The notes beneath the pieces were generated by a model. It was given only the letters and a program-made list of their open reading frames with translations. It was not told the origin of the DNA and did no database searches. This document shows positions 9,679 through 18,505 of a stretch of DNA of 64,000 nt, piece by piece. The translations under genes and the position numbers were made by a program. Source of the stretch: Mucilaginibacter sp. (GTDB lineage: Bacteria > Bacteroidota > Bacteroidia > Sphingobacteriales > Sphingobacteriaceae); the NCBI GenBank assembly GCA_028288025.1, contig JAQBOM010000009.1, positions 1 to 64,000 of the forward strand. Reading direction: 5' to 3'. Each line of letters starts with the position of its first letter. The stretch's first letter is position 1.

Positions 9679-10132
9679 TGGAAGTGTCGGCTTTTGGCGG
9701 ATTTATTTTTCCGCTTATGATAAACAGGGTGTGAAACGTTTGGGTCAGTTCGCTACGGAGTTTTTCGGCTTCCAGGCGTGTCCTGAAATCACCGGCCTGT
9801 ACTTTGAAATTCGGTTCCGTATAACTGATATAGGTGCGCAGGTCGGGATACTCCTGCCTGAATTTTTCCTGCGCGTCATACGCCGCCTGGCGGCTCGAGC
9901 CAAAAAATATCTGAACGCGGTAACCGTAAACGGTCTCTTCGCCGATATTAAGAATGGCTTTGTTGAGGTTTGGCCTGCGGGCGATAAGAGTATCAATCAG
10001 GGGGTCTTTAACCACCTCAACTTTGCCGCGTGTTTGCGCGAGGGATAGGGCTGGAAGGAGGGACGCCATAAAAAAAAAGCAAACTATCGCCAGGCTGAAT
10101 TTAGCTGTGGAATATGATTTTGCTTGTTTCAT
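9671..10132 (-). CDS. SPOR-domain secreted protein
   Basis: A 153-residue protein with an N-terminal signal or anchor helix (residues 12-32, FSLAIVCFFFMASLLPALSL) and a C-terminal SPOR domain at about residues 65-145 (VYGYRVQIFFGSSRQAA ... FKVQAGDFRTRLEAEKL). SPOR domains bind denuded glycan strands of septal peptidoglycan, so a periplasmic cell-envelope role is likely. The stop codon overlaps the start of the amidohydrolase gene by 8 bases. The REP-like repeat lies directly upstream, between this gene and secA. Confidence 0.85.
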   Translation of the reverse strand: MKQAKSYSTAKFSLAIVCFFFMASLLPALSLAQTRGKVEVVKDPLIDTLIARRPNLNKAILNIGEETVYGYRVQIFFGSSRQAAYDAQEKFRQEYPDLRTYISYTEPNFKVQAGDFRTRLEAEKLRSELTQTFHTLFIISGKINPPKADTSND

Positions 10133-10149
10133 ATCAAAAATAAACTAAC

Positions 10150-10257
10150 CGTCATTGCGAGGAACGAAGCAATCTCTATGCAGTACAGAGCGAACAGAAA
10201 GGCATCTTACATAATTGACCTGCCTATGTAGAGATTGCTTCGTTCCTCGCAATGACG
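10150..10257. repeat. Intergenic inverted repeat, family 1 (CGTCATTGCGAGG type)
   Basis: Two 29-base arms, 10150-10178 and 10229-10257, are exact reverse complements and enclose 50 bases of spacer. The outer end reads CGTCATTGCGAGGAACGAAG. It fills the gap between secA and the SPOR gene. This type of arm is, to my knowledge, common as interspersed REP-like sequence in Bacteroidota genomes. The arms could form a long hairpin in the 3' end of secA transcripts. Confidence 0.85.
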
Positions 10258-10271
10258 CTTTAAAATTAAAC

Positions 10272-13200
10272 TTACACCTGCCCAACCCCGTGGCAATTTT
10301 TATATTTTTTACCGCTGCCGCAAGGGCAAGGATCATTTCTGCCTATTTTGTTCTCGACCCTTACAGGTGCTGCTTTTTGCAGCTCGCGCATATCCTGCAT
10401 GGGTACGCCGTTCGCTTCGCTTACCAACTCCGGTTTTGACGTACGCATATTCCTAAGGTCGAGCTTTGGCTGAGGCCTCGCTTCGTGTATATCATCAGGC
10501 TGCTGCTGAACCGGGATCCCTCCCCTGAAAAGGAAGCTTACCAGCTCTTTGTTAACAGTTGCCAGCATCTGGCGGAACAATTCGAACGCCTCGAACTTGT
10601 AAACCAATAACGGGTCTTTTTGCTCATATACGGCATTTTGTACCGATTGCTTCAGCTCGTCCATTTCGCGCAAATGCTCTTTCCAGGCATCGTCGATAAG
10701 GTACAGGGTCACATTTTTTTCGAAGGATTTAAACACCTCCACGCCTTTATTGGCAATGGCTTTTTTTAGTGGTACCGAAACCTGCAAGCCATGTATGCCA
10801 TCGGTAAACGGCACAACGATATTTTCAACATACTCGCCGCGGGTATCAAACACCTCCTTTAAAACCGGGTATGCCTGTTTGGCGATTGCATCCTGCTTGT
10901 GCTTGTAAAACTCACTTACTTCATGGAAAACATTGTCAACCAAATTATTAAGGGACGTATTGGCGAAATCAGCCTCTGAAATATCAATATCTATCGAAAA
11001 CAACCGTATCATTTCCAGGCGGAAACCTTCATGGTTATTTGCTTCTTTATATTCAGTTACAATATCTTCAACAACATCAAAAATGGTATTGTTCAGATCG
11101 ACATCCAATCGCTCGCCGAATAAGGCATTTTTACGTTTCGCGTAAATAACGGTACGCTGCGAATTCATCACGTCGTCATACTCCAGCAAACGCTTACGGA
11201 TACCGAAATTGTTTTCTTCCACTTTCTTCTGTGCCCGCTCGATCGATTTGGATATCATCGAGTGCTGTATCACTTCACCTTCCTCGATGCCCATACGCAC
11301 CATCAGGTTCGATATTCTTTCCGATCCGAATAAACGCATCAGGTTATCTTCAAGCGAAACAAAGAACTGCGATGAACCTGGGTCGCCCTGTCTGCCCGCA
11401 CGTCCGCGCAGCTGGCGGTCAACACGGCGTGACTCATGCCGCTCGGTACCCACAATGGCTAAACCGCCGGCGTCTTTCACGTTTGGCCCTAATTTTATAT
11501 CCGTACCACGGCCCGCCATATTGGTGGCAATAGTTACGGTACTGGTCTGTCCGGCTTCAGCAACAATATCGGCTTCCTTCTGGTGCAGCTTGGCGTTCAA
11601 TACATTGTGTTTGATACCCCGCAGCTTAAGCATCCGGCTTATTAATTCCGAAATTTCCACAGAGGTGGTACCCACCAGCACCGGCCTGCCTGCCTGGGTC
11701 AGCTTTACAATTTCTTCGGATACTGCGTTGTACTTTTCGCGCACGGTACGGTAAACCAAATCCTGCCTGTCATCGCGGCTGGCCGGGGTATTGGTTGGTA
11801 TCTCTACCACGTCAAGCTTGTATATTTCCCAAAACTCGCCTGCTTCGGTAACGGCTGTACCGGTCATACCGCAAAGCTTGTGGTACATCCTGAAATAATT
11901 TTGCAGCGTAATGGTGGCAAAGGTTTGCGTAGCATCCTCAACAGTCACATTCTCCTTAGCCTCAATAGCCTGGTGCAAACCATCAGAGTAACGCCTGCCA
12001 TCCAGCACACGGCCGGTTTGCTCGTCAACGATCTTTACTTTTCCGTCATCTAAGATATATTCGGTGTCTTTTTCAAACAGCGTATAAGCTTTCAACAATT
12101 GGTTTACCGAGTGAATACGCTCCGATTTGATCGAAAAATCGCGCATCAGCTCGTCCTTTTGGGCGATCTTGTCTTCCGCCGGAAGTGCCGATTTTTCAAT
12201 TTCCGAAATTTCGGTACCTACATCCGGCATCACGAAAAAGCCCGGGTCTTCGCCGGAAGCCGTGATCAACTCGATGCCTTTTTCAGCCAGTTCAACCTGG
12301 TTGTTTTTCTCATCGATCACAAAATATAGCTCGGCGTCTACTTTATGCATTTCCTTGCTTTGGTCCTGCATGTAAAAGTTTTCAGATTTTAGCAGAAGCT
12401 GCCTGTTGGCGCCTTCGCTTAAATATTTGATCAATGCCTTGCTTTTTGGCAACCCCCTAAAGGCACGCAGCAATGCCAAACCGCCCTCATCAGGACCGGT
12501 CTTGCCTTCGGCGATCAATTTTTTAGCATCGTTTAAAACGCCGTTCACATAATTTTTTTGCGCATTTACCAGGCGCTCGATGCGCGGCTTTAATTCGTAA
12601 AATTCATGTTCGTCGCCGCGTGGTATCGGGCCGGAAATGATTAGCGGGGTACGGGCATCATCGATCAAAACGGAGTCAACCTCGTCCACCATGGCATAAT
12701 GCAGCTTGCGTTGCACCAGCTCTTCGGGGCTGCGTGTCATATTGTCACGCAGATAATCGAAACCAAACTCGTTATTGGTACCAAAAATTATATCCGACAT
12801 ATAAGCCGCCCGGCGTTCTTCCGAATTCGGCTCATGCTTATCGATACAATCAACCGATAAACCGTGGAACTCATACAACGGGCCCATCCATTCGGAGTCG
12901 CGTCGTGCCAGGTAATCGTTCACGGTTACAATATGTACACCCTGCCCGGCCAGCGCGTTCAGGTAAGCCGGGAGCGTTGCTACCAGCGTTTTACCTTCAC
13001 CTGTTGCCATCTCGGCAATTTTACCCTGGTGCAATACAATACCGCCTATCAGCTGCACATCATAGTGTACCATATCCCAGGTCACCTCGTTGCCGGCTGC
13101 CAGCCATGTATTATGATGAATAGCTTTGTCACCTTTTATCACCACGTTTGATTTACGGGCCGCAAGGTCGCGGTCAAACTGGGTAGCGGTAACTTCAATC

Positions 13201-13580
13201 GTTTTATTTTCCTTAAAGCGGCGCGCGGTTTCTTTTACCACCGCGAAAGCTTCAGGAAGGATGTTCAGCAGGATAACTTCCAGTTCTTTGTTACGGTCCT
13301 TTTCAAGCTTATCCAGCTGAGTATAAAGCTCAACCTTTTCACTGACTTCAAGGTCAGGATTATTTTCAGTACGCTCCTTAATAGCTTGTATTTCGCTGTC
13401 AATAGCGGCTAACCCTTCGGCAATGGTTTCTTTAAAACCTATCGTTTTAGCCCTTAGCTCGTCGTTGCTTATCTGGTCCAGTTTGGCAAATTCTGCTTTT
13501 ACTTTTTCAGCCAACGGCAATAAACTCTTAACATCCCGTTCCGACTTGTTTCCAAAAAGCTTACTTATAAAATCTAACAT
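10272..13580 (-). CDS. secA: Preprotein translocase ATPase SecA
   Basis: SecA drives export of unfolded preproteins through SecYEG using ATP. The 1102-residue length is longer than the proteobacterial form (about 900) and typical for Bacteroidota. Walker A lies in [20 protein letters not shown] (about residues 190-210), with the DEAD-type motif [19 protein letters not shown] and the NBD2 motif [13 protein letters not shown] following. The C terminus carries an intact SEC-C zinc motif, [14 protein letters not shown], for SecB or ribosome contact. Its start [16 protein letters not shown] matches the family. It is transcribed alone, with repeat elements on both sides. Confidence 0.98.
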   Translation of the reverse strand: MLDFISKLFGNKSERDVKSLLPLAEKVKAEFAKLDQISNDELRAKTIGFKETIAEGLAAIDSEIQAIKERTENNPDLEVSEKVELYTQLDKLEKDRNKELEVILLNILPEAFAVVKETARRFKENKTIEVTATQFDRDLAARKSNVVIKGDKAIHHNTWLAAGNEVTWDMVHYDVQLIGGIVLHQGKIAEMATGEGKTLVATLPAYLNALAGQGVHIVTVNDYLARRDSEWMGPLYEFHGLSVDCIDKHEPNSEERRAAYMSDIIFGTNNEFGFDYLRDNMTRSPEELVQRKLHYAMVDEVDSVLIDDARTPLIISGPIPRGDEHEFYELKPRIERLVNAQKNYVNGVLNDAKKLIAEGKTGPDEGGLALLRAFRGLPKSKALIKYLSEGANRQLLLKSENFYMQDQSKEMHKVDAELYFVIDEKNNQVELAEKGIELITASGEDPGFFVMPDVGTEISEIEKSALPAEDKIAQKDELMRDFSIKSERIHSVNQLLKAYTLFEKDTEYILDDGKVKIVDEQTGRVLDGRRYSDGLHQAIEAKENVTVEDATQTFATITLQNYFRMYHKLCGMTGTAVTEAGEFWEIYKLDVVEIPTNTPASRDDRQDLVYRTVREKYNAVSEEIVKLTQAGRPVLVGTTSVEISELISRMLKLRGIKHNVLNAKLHQKEADIVAEAGQTSTVTIATNMAGRGTDIKLGPNVKDAGGLAIVGTERHESRRVDRQLRGRAGRQGDPGSSQFFVSLEDNLMRLFGSERISNLMVRMGIEEGEVIQHSMISKSIERAQKKVEENNFGIRKRLLEYDDVMNSQRTVIYAKRKNALFGERLDVDLNNTIFDVVEDIVTEYKEANNHEGFRLEMIRLFSIDIDISEADFANTSLNNLVDNVFHEVSEFYKHKQDAIAKQAYPVLKEVFDTRGEYVENIVVPFTDGIHGLQVSVPLKKAIANKGVEVFKSFEKNVTLYLIDDAWKEHLREMDELKQSVQNAVYEQKDPLLVYKFEAFELFRQMLATVNKELVSFLFRGGIPVQQQPDDIHEARPQPKLDLRNMRTSKPELVSEANGVPMQDMRELQKAAPVRVENKIGRNDPCPCGSGKKYKNCHGVGQV

Positions 13581-13668
13581 ATTATATTTATATGGTGCTA
13601 CAAACTCAACAATTGCGCCATCAGTAATTATGAGCCATTATGACAGGCAAAGTTACAGATTTTTGAGT

Positions 13669-13763
13669 AGTATCAAGTCGCTAGTATCAAGTATCAAGAC
13701 AGGGAGTGTTAATAATTTCTATTTCTCTTCACAATTTAATCTTGATACTAACGACTTGATACT
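13669..13763. repeat. Intergenic inverted repeat, family 2 (TATCAAG type)
   Basis: Arms 13669-13691 and 13741-13763 are reverse complements over 22 of 23 bases, with a 49-base spacer. The unit AGTATCAAG recurs within each arm (three times on the left, with extra copies beyond), so the element is both inverted and internally repetitive. It lies between the divergent secA and purD genes, close to the purD start. Confidence 0.8.
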
Positions 13764-13792
13764 AGATACTAACAAAAAACTATCTTTGGCAC

Positions 13793-15067
13793 ATGAATAT
13801 CCTGCTACTCGGTTCAGGCGGAAGGGAAAGCGCCTTTGCCTGGAAACTATCACAAAGCCCAAAATGCGAACAGCTTTTTATTGCGCCCGGAAACGCAGGC
13901 ACCGGCCAGTATGGTACCAACGTCAACATCAAGGTAACTGATTTCGAAAGTATCAAACGCTTTGTTTTGAACAATGGCATTCACCTGGTTTTGGTGGGGC
14001 CCGAAGAACCCCTGGTTAAAGGCATACATGATTTTTTCCTGGCGGATGAACAGCTGAAAAGCATCCCCGTTATAGGGCCGCAGCGCGAAGCCGCACAGCT
14101 GGAAGGCAGCAAGGATTTTTCGAAGCAGTTTATGGTGAGGCATGATATACCCGCAGCAGCATCAAGAACTTTTACAAGAGAGACTTTACAGGAAGGGTTT
14201 GAATATTTGGCTACAACGGGATTACCGGTGGTTTTAAAGGCCGACGGCCTGGCCGGCGGGAAAGGCGTATTGATTTGCATGAGCCTGCAGGAGGCCCAGC
14301 AGGAATTTTTGGAAATGCTGACGGAAGCAAAATTCGGAGAAGCCAGCTCGAAGGTTGTGGTTGAACAATTTTTGCAGGGGATAGAACTTTCGGTATTTGT
14401 AATGACGGACGGTACCCACTATAAAATTTTACCCGAAGCCAAGGATTACAAACGAATAGGCGAAGGCGATACCGGGTTAAATACCGGGGGTATGGGCTCC
14501 GTTTCGCCGGTGCCGTTTGCCGATGCTGAATTTATGAAAAAGGTGGAAGAGCGGGTGATCATCCCAACCGTTGAGGGTTTAAAAAAAGAAAACATTCCCT
14601 ACAAGGGCTTCATTTTCATCGGCCTGATGAACTGCGACGGCGAACCTTACGTGATCGAATACAATTGCCGCATGGGCGATCCGGAAACCGAAAGCGTGAT
14701 GCCGAGGATCACGTCAGACTTTGTTGACCTGCTATCCGGCGTCGCCGAAGGGAACCTGGATAAAAGGGAGTTAACTATATCGCCGCAGGTTGCCGCTACG
14801 GTGGTAATGGTTGCAGGCGGTTACCCGGGAGAATATTTGAAAGATAAAACCATTACCGGTATCGAAAACGTCCGCGGTTCGCAGGTTTTTCATGCAGGCA
14901 CCTACCACGAGGGCGAACTGGTAAAAACATCAGGTGGCCGGGTACTGGCTGTTACCTCTTTACAGGACGACTTGTTTACCGCCCTGCAGCAAGCTACCGC
15001 CGATGCCAGCCGTATTTATTATGACGGCATGTATTTCAGGAAGGATATCGGGTTTGATTTGTTGTAG
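13793..15067 (+). CDS. purD: Phosphoribosylamine--glycine ligase
   Basis: Second step of purine biosynthesis: joins phosphoribosylamine and glycine with ATP to give GAR. The 424-residue length is normal. The N-terminal domain starts MNILLLGSGGRESAFAWKL; the ATP-grasp domain spans about residues 105-330 with VVLKADGLAGGKGV and the GDTGLNTGGMGSVSP loop; the metal-binding part is YNCRMGDPETE. A C-terminal GARS domain completes it. A TATCTTTG box (13781-13788) sits only 4 bases before the ATG, so if it were the -7 element the mRNA would be nearly leaderless; another promoter is as likely. Cytoplasmic, apparently monocistronic. Confidence 0.97.
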   Translation: MNILLLGSGGRESAFAWKLSQSPKCEQLFIAPGNAGTGQYGTNVNIKVTDFESIKRFVLNNGIHLVLVGPEEPLVKGIHDFFLADEQLKSIPVIGPQREAAQLEGSKDFSKQFMVRHDIPAAASRTFTRETLQEGFEYLATTGLPVVLKADGLAGGKGVLICMSLQEAQQEFLEMLTEAKFGEASSKVVVEQFLQGIELSVFVMTDGTHYKILPEAKDYKRIGEGDTGLNTGGMGSVSPVPFADAEFMKKVEERVIIPTVEGLKKENIPYKGFIFIGLMNCDGEPYVIEYNCRMGDPETESVMPRITSDFVDLLSGVAEGNLDKRELTISPQVAATVVMVAGGYPGEYLKDKTITGIENVRGSQVFHAGTYHEGELVKTSGGRVLAVTSLQDDLFTALQQATADASRIYYDGMYFRKDIGFDLL

Positions 15068-15095
15068 GGGAGAAGTCAGTAAGGTCGGGAAAGTC

Positions 15096-15118
15096 AGTAA
15101 AGTCCGAAAGAAGCTACA
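15096..15118 (+). repeat. Left imperfect direct repeat flanking the zeta-toxin-like pair
   Basis: GTAAAGTCCGAAAGAAGCTACAG starts here in part; it matches 16025-16046 at 20 of 22 aligned bases with one gap. The preceding bases (15072-15107) also contain the repeated unit GTCAGTAA-GTC twice. Confidence 0.5.
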
Positions 15119-15162
15119 GTGCTTGAGAAACTGAGGCCGTTTACCGTGAGGTTTAATGTGAA

Positions 15163-15732
15163 TTAACTATTAAACAAATCACCATAAAAAGGATGGTTTT
15201 TGTGCTTATTATTTAACCATAATAATTCCCCATTATTAAAAATTGCCACCCTGGAACGTTGAATGTCTGAATTATCAAACAGGTATGCCCTATTGAATAA
15301 GCCAATATATTTCAACAAATTTAATTTGCTTTTATCGTGCCTTCTTAAAATATCTTCCTTTTCAACATGATGTCCTAAGCCCGTCCGGCGCTCTTCAACT
15401 CGTATCACATTATCGAGCATTGATTCTAACGCAACATAGTACAATATCATTTCATAACCGGCGGATTTTGCCGCCAAAACCCCACTAATTTCCGAATTTC
15501 CTGAAAAGGTAGTTTCAAAAGCAAAATCTGCATTTTGGAATAACGCCTGTTTTCGTCTTTCCAAAGCAATTTTAGCCGCCTTAATATGAAAATTATACCC
15601 GCCGAATTCCTTAAGAGCAATTTCATCAGGATTAATAACAGGCGTTTTAATTTTTCCTTTTTGAATTAAATATGAAGTAAGTGTTGTTTTTCCGGAACCA
15701 TTAGGTCCGCCAATAACAATCAATGAAGGCAT
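15163..15732 (-). CDS. Zeta-toxin-like P-loop kinase
   Basis: A 189-residue P-loop protein. MPSLIVIGGPNGSGKTTLT carries Walker A at residues 8-16, followed by a VINPDEIA segment and the FAFETTFSGNSE motif, the pattern of zeta-toxin/UNG-type kinases in the PF06414 family. Zeta toxins phosphorylate UDP-N-acetylamino sugars, and other members phosphorylate small molecules; toxicity here is inferred only from family and context. Its start lies 3 bases after the stop of the small upstream gene, so the two are almost certainly co-translated. The gene is AT-richer than purD and lies between direct repeats, consistent with acquisition. Confidence 0.8.
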   Translation of the reverse strand: MPSLIVIGGPNGSGKTTLTSYLIQKGKIKTPVINPDEIALKEFGGYNFHIKAAKIALERRKQALFQNADFAFETTFSGNSEISGVLAAKSAGYEMILYYVALESMLDNVIRVEERRTGLGHHVEKEDILRRHDKSKLNLLKYIGLFNRAYLFDNSDIQRSRVAIFNNGELLWLNNKHKNHPFYGDLFNS

Positions 15733-15735
15733 TTA

Positions 15736-15984
15736 TCAGTTCAATTGTTTAATAATTTCTTCTAATAAACGATGATCTGGTGTTAAATCTTTTTTAACCA
15801 AAAATTTCGCGCCGTTCGGATATTCCTTAACAAAAAGATTTCCTTTCAATGTTTCAGGATATTTTTCATTCCGATAGAAAATGGGGACGCCCGATTTGAG
15901 CATCTGTTCAGCGCCCCAATACGAACCCTCATCAATAATGCGTTGAGTAGGGTCTTCTTTATAAATGTCTTTGAGCGTTATCAT
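15736..15984 (-). CDS. Small protein upstream of the zeta-like kinase, putative antitoxin
   Basis: An 82-residue acidic/basic mixed protein beginning MITLKDIYKEDPTQRIIDEG. I do not recognise the family. It has no membrane segment or known DNA-binding motif. The position directly before the P-loop gene, 3 bases apart in the same direction, is the usual order antitoxin-toxin, and similar small partners accompany many zeta-like genes. The antitoxin role is an inference from this arrangement alone. Confidence 0.6.
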   Translation of the reverse strand: MITLKDIYKEDPTQRIIDEGSYWGAEQMLKSGVPIFYRNEKYPETLKGNLFVKEYPNGAKFLVKKDLTPDHRLLEEIIKQLN

Positions 15985-16024
15985 AATGCTAAAGTACTAT
16001 AATCTTTAAACAATCGCTTAAGCC

Positions 16025-16046
16025 GTAAATCCGAAAGAAACTGCAG
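16025..16046 (+). repeat. Right imperfect direct repeat flanking the zeta-toxin-like pair
   Basis: Partner of the copy at 15096-15118: same orientation, 20 of 22 aligned bases identical and one gap. Together they bracket the two-gene module. Confidence 0.5.
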
Positions 16047-16065
16047 ATCTCTACTCCTCTGTAAA

Positions 16066-17229
16066 TTATTTTGATTTACCAGGTTCGGAACCTCCGGCCT
16101 TACCGAAAATCTCAGCTAATTTATCCTCAAGGTCGTCGCCTCTCAGGTTTTTGCCGATAATTTTTCCATTAGGGTCAAGCAAAAAGTTTTGCGGGATGCC
16201 ACGTACAGCGTACAGGCCGGCCGCTTTGCTGTTCCAGAATTGCAGGTCGGATACATGTGTCCAGGTTAAGCCATCGGTATGGATCGCTTTCAGCCATTTT
16301 TCCTTTGCTCCCGGCCGGTCGAGCGAGACACCGAGTATGGTAAATTTTTGATTTTTATATCGGTTGAAAACCTTCACCACGTTTGGGTTTTCATGACGGC
16401 ACGGGCCGCACCATGATGCCCAAAAGTCTATCAGCACATACTTGCCCCTGAATGAGGACAGGCTGATCATTTTGCCGCTGGTATCTGCTTCAGCAAATTC
16501 CGGCGCCGTGGCGCCCAAAGCAACGGCCTTAATTTTAGGCAGCCTTTCTGCAAACTTTTTGCCGCTCTCCGATTGCTTTATCGCCGGGGTTAATCCTTCA
16601 AATAATGGCGCAATATCCACATAGTCGGCGCTGTAGGCATAGTTTTCCAGGGCATTCAGGCTGATGTATGAATCAGGGTTGTCCTTTATGAACTTTTTGT
16701 TCATAGCAACTTCCCGGTTGTCGAGTTCTTTTTGCTCGAGTTTATCCTGTTTGATCCATTCAGGCGAATTCTTTTGTTCCGGAGTGGCTGCTTTTTCTTT
16801 ATCGTCGATAATTTTTTGCGCGTCGTTGATCGGTTTATAAGCCAATTGAAATTTTTCGTTGTCTGTATTGGTTTTTGGGCCTTTAACAATGGCGTTTGTC
16901 CTTAGATCACTGGCAGGAGAAGTAATTGTGATGATTCCCGGCTCAAGGTAGATCATCCGGTAGTCCTTGTAAGCAGGCCCGGTTCCTTTTTCGCTAAACA
17001 ACAGGTATGCATTTGAAGGTAACGCGCCAACTTTGCCGCTAAACTCAAATGCGCCGTTTTTTAGCGTAGTTGAATCCGTAGTGGCGGTTTTGCCGTCACT
17101 ACTGTATCGCAGATATACTTTGGCAGGGGCATTATAAGCACCTATAGTGCCTTTTACGATATATTGCCCGCCCTGGGCGAACACTATTGCCGGCAAAAAA
17201 GCCAGCATAACTAAAACTATTCTTTTCAT
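16066..17229 (-). CDS. TlpA-like thioredoxin-fold protein with DUF4369 domain, copy A
   Basis: A 387-residue exported thiol-disulfide protein. I chose the ATG at 17229 because MKRIVLVMLAFLPAIVFAQ is a clean signal peptide; an in-frame start 21 bases upstream would put charged residues before it. Residues 20-130 resemble DUF4369 (YIVKGTIGAYNAPAKVYLRY), the middle is helical, and the last 150 residues are an AhpC/TSA-like thioredoxin fold with the redox motif WASWCGPCRHENP. Such proteins are abundant in Bacteroidota and act as periplasmic reductases. The C-terminal tail is GGSEPGKSK. A close paralog follows upstream on the same strand. Confidence 0.88.
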   Translation of the reverse strand: MKRIVLVMLAFLPAIVFAQGGQYIVKGTIGAYNAPAKVYLRYSSDGKTATTDSTTLKNGAFEFSGKVGALPSNAYLLFSEKGTGPAYKDYRMIYLEPGIITITSPASDLRTNAIVKGPKTNTDNEKFQLAYKPINDAQKIIDDKEKAATPEQKNSPEWIKQDKLEQKELDNREVAMNKKFIKDNPDSYISLNALENYAYSADYVDIAPLFEGLTPAIKQSESGKKFAERLPKIKAVALGATAPEFAEADTSGKMISLSSFRGKYVLIDFWASWCGPCRHENPNVVKVFNRYKNQKFTILGVSLDRPGAKEKWLKAIHTDGLTWTHVSDLQFWNSKAAGLYAVRGIPQNFLLDPNGKIIGKNLRGDDLEDKLAEIFGKAGGSEPGKSK

Positions 17230-17302
17230 TGCAGGTGAATTATCCTGCAAGATAGAATGTTATAACTAAATTATCAATAATTTTTAGGCGCAGCCTTGAT
17301 GA

Positions 17303-18448
17303 TTAATGTGCCTTCCCCAAAACCTGTTCAAGCTTATTTTCGAGATCGTCACCGCGAAGGTCCCTGGCAATGATCTTTCCATTGGGATCTATCAGGAAGT
17401 TCGCCGGGATAGACCTGACGTCATATAACACCGCAACCTCGTTTTGCCAGAATTTAAGGTCGGATACCTGTGTCCAAACCAAGCCGTCCTTTTTGATCGC
17501 TGCCATCCAGTCCGATTTCCCTGTTGATCTGTCAAGCGATACCCCAAGTATGGTGAAGTTTCTATCCTTAAATTTATTGTAGGCTTTTACTACGTTTGGG
17601 TTTTCCTGGCGGCAGGGGCCGCACCACGATGCCCAAAAATCAACCAACACATATTTTCCCCGAAAGGAAGAAAGCTTTACAGGTATGCCATTGACATCAT
17701 TTTGTGTAAAGTCAGGCGCGGTAACCCCGTTGGCAGTGCTTTTTAATCCGTCAAGTGATTTCTTTAAAAGTTTGGCTGTTTCGGTATTCCTTACATTTTG
17801 TGATAACGAATTATACAGCAGTTCCAGTTCGGCCGGGTCGGGCGAAGGGCCGCCAACCGAGCTTAGCGCCAACAAGCTTAAATAGCTATCGGGATTCGCT
17901 AAAATGAAGTTTTTGAGCGTAGTCTTTTGTGCTAACTGCAGTGCTTTGTATTTGGCCTGCATGGCATTCTGAAATTCAACCGTGTTTTGCTGTGCAGGCG
18001 AAGCCGTTTTCGTTTGAGCCTGCAAGGCTTTCGCCTGGTCGATAACAGGTTTTAGCTGCGCCATTAATTTTTTGTTATCATCGTTGATCTTCGAGCCGGT
18101 GATCTGAGCGTTCGATACCCGGTCCGGGCTGCTTACCGCGAACTCGCCTTTGTCGATATAAAAACTTAACACATCGGCTGTGCTGTCGAGTTTTGTAAAT
18201 CCAATCCCTTTATGGTCAACAACCAAGAAGGCGCTGGTGGGGCTCATCACCTGCCCGCTAAAATCAAAATTGCCATTGGTAATTTGCGCTGAGTCAACCA
18301 CCCGGTTTGCGCCCAGCTGGTAAATCAAATAAGCTTTAGCAGGCGCGTTTAAGGTGCCCACTTTGCTTTTAATCACAAATGTTTCAGGTGTTTGGGCAAA
18401 AGTTATAAGCGGTAAAAACCCTATGATATAAAAAAATATCTTCTTCAT
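17303..18448 (-). CDS. TlpA-like thioredoxin-fold protein with DUF4369 domain, copy B
   Basis: A 381-residue paralog of the neighbouring gene, with the same architecture: signal peptide MKKIFFYIIGFLPLITFAQ, DUF4369-like N-terminal region (IKSKVGTLNAPAKAYLIY), a Gln/Ala-rich helical middle and a thioredoxin fold with WASWCGPCRQENPNVV. It is separated from copy A by 73 bases and probably transcribed before it. Both keep the CxxC active site, so neither looks decayed. The redox partners are unknown. Confidence 0.88.
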   Translation of the reverse strand: MKKIFFYIIGFLPLITFAQTPETFVIKSKVGTLNAPAKAYLIYQLGANRVVDSAQITNGNFDFSGQVMSPTSAFLVVDHKGIGFTKLDSTADVLSFYIDKGEFAVSSPDRVSNAQITGSKINDDNKKLMAQLKPVIDQAKALQAQTKTASPAQQNTVEFQNAMQAKYKALQLAQKTTLKNFILANPDSYLSLLALSSVGGPSPDPAELELLYNSLSQNVRNTETAKLLKKSLDGLKSTANGVTAPDFTQNDVNGIPVKLSSFRGKYVLVDFWASWCGPCRQENPNVVKAYNKFKDRNFTILGVSLDRSTGKSDWMAAIKKDGLVWTQVSDLKFWQNEVAVLYDVRSIPANFLIDPNGKIIARDLRGDDLENKLEQVLGKAH

Positions 18449-18505
18449 TTATTATTTAAATAGTAACCTGTGATAACGTTAAAATCGCCAATCAATTATT
18501 CGGTA

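Noticed and set aside
10215..10439. Frame crossing the family-1 repeat and the secA end
   Set aside because: It arises from the repeat sequence and the antisense of the SEC-C tail.
11209..13123. Long plus-strand open frames inside secA (for example 11209-11754 and 12734-13123)
   Set aside because: They are antisense shadows of a conserved gene; their products are rich in Arg/Ser/Pro without any family pattern.
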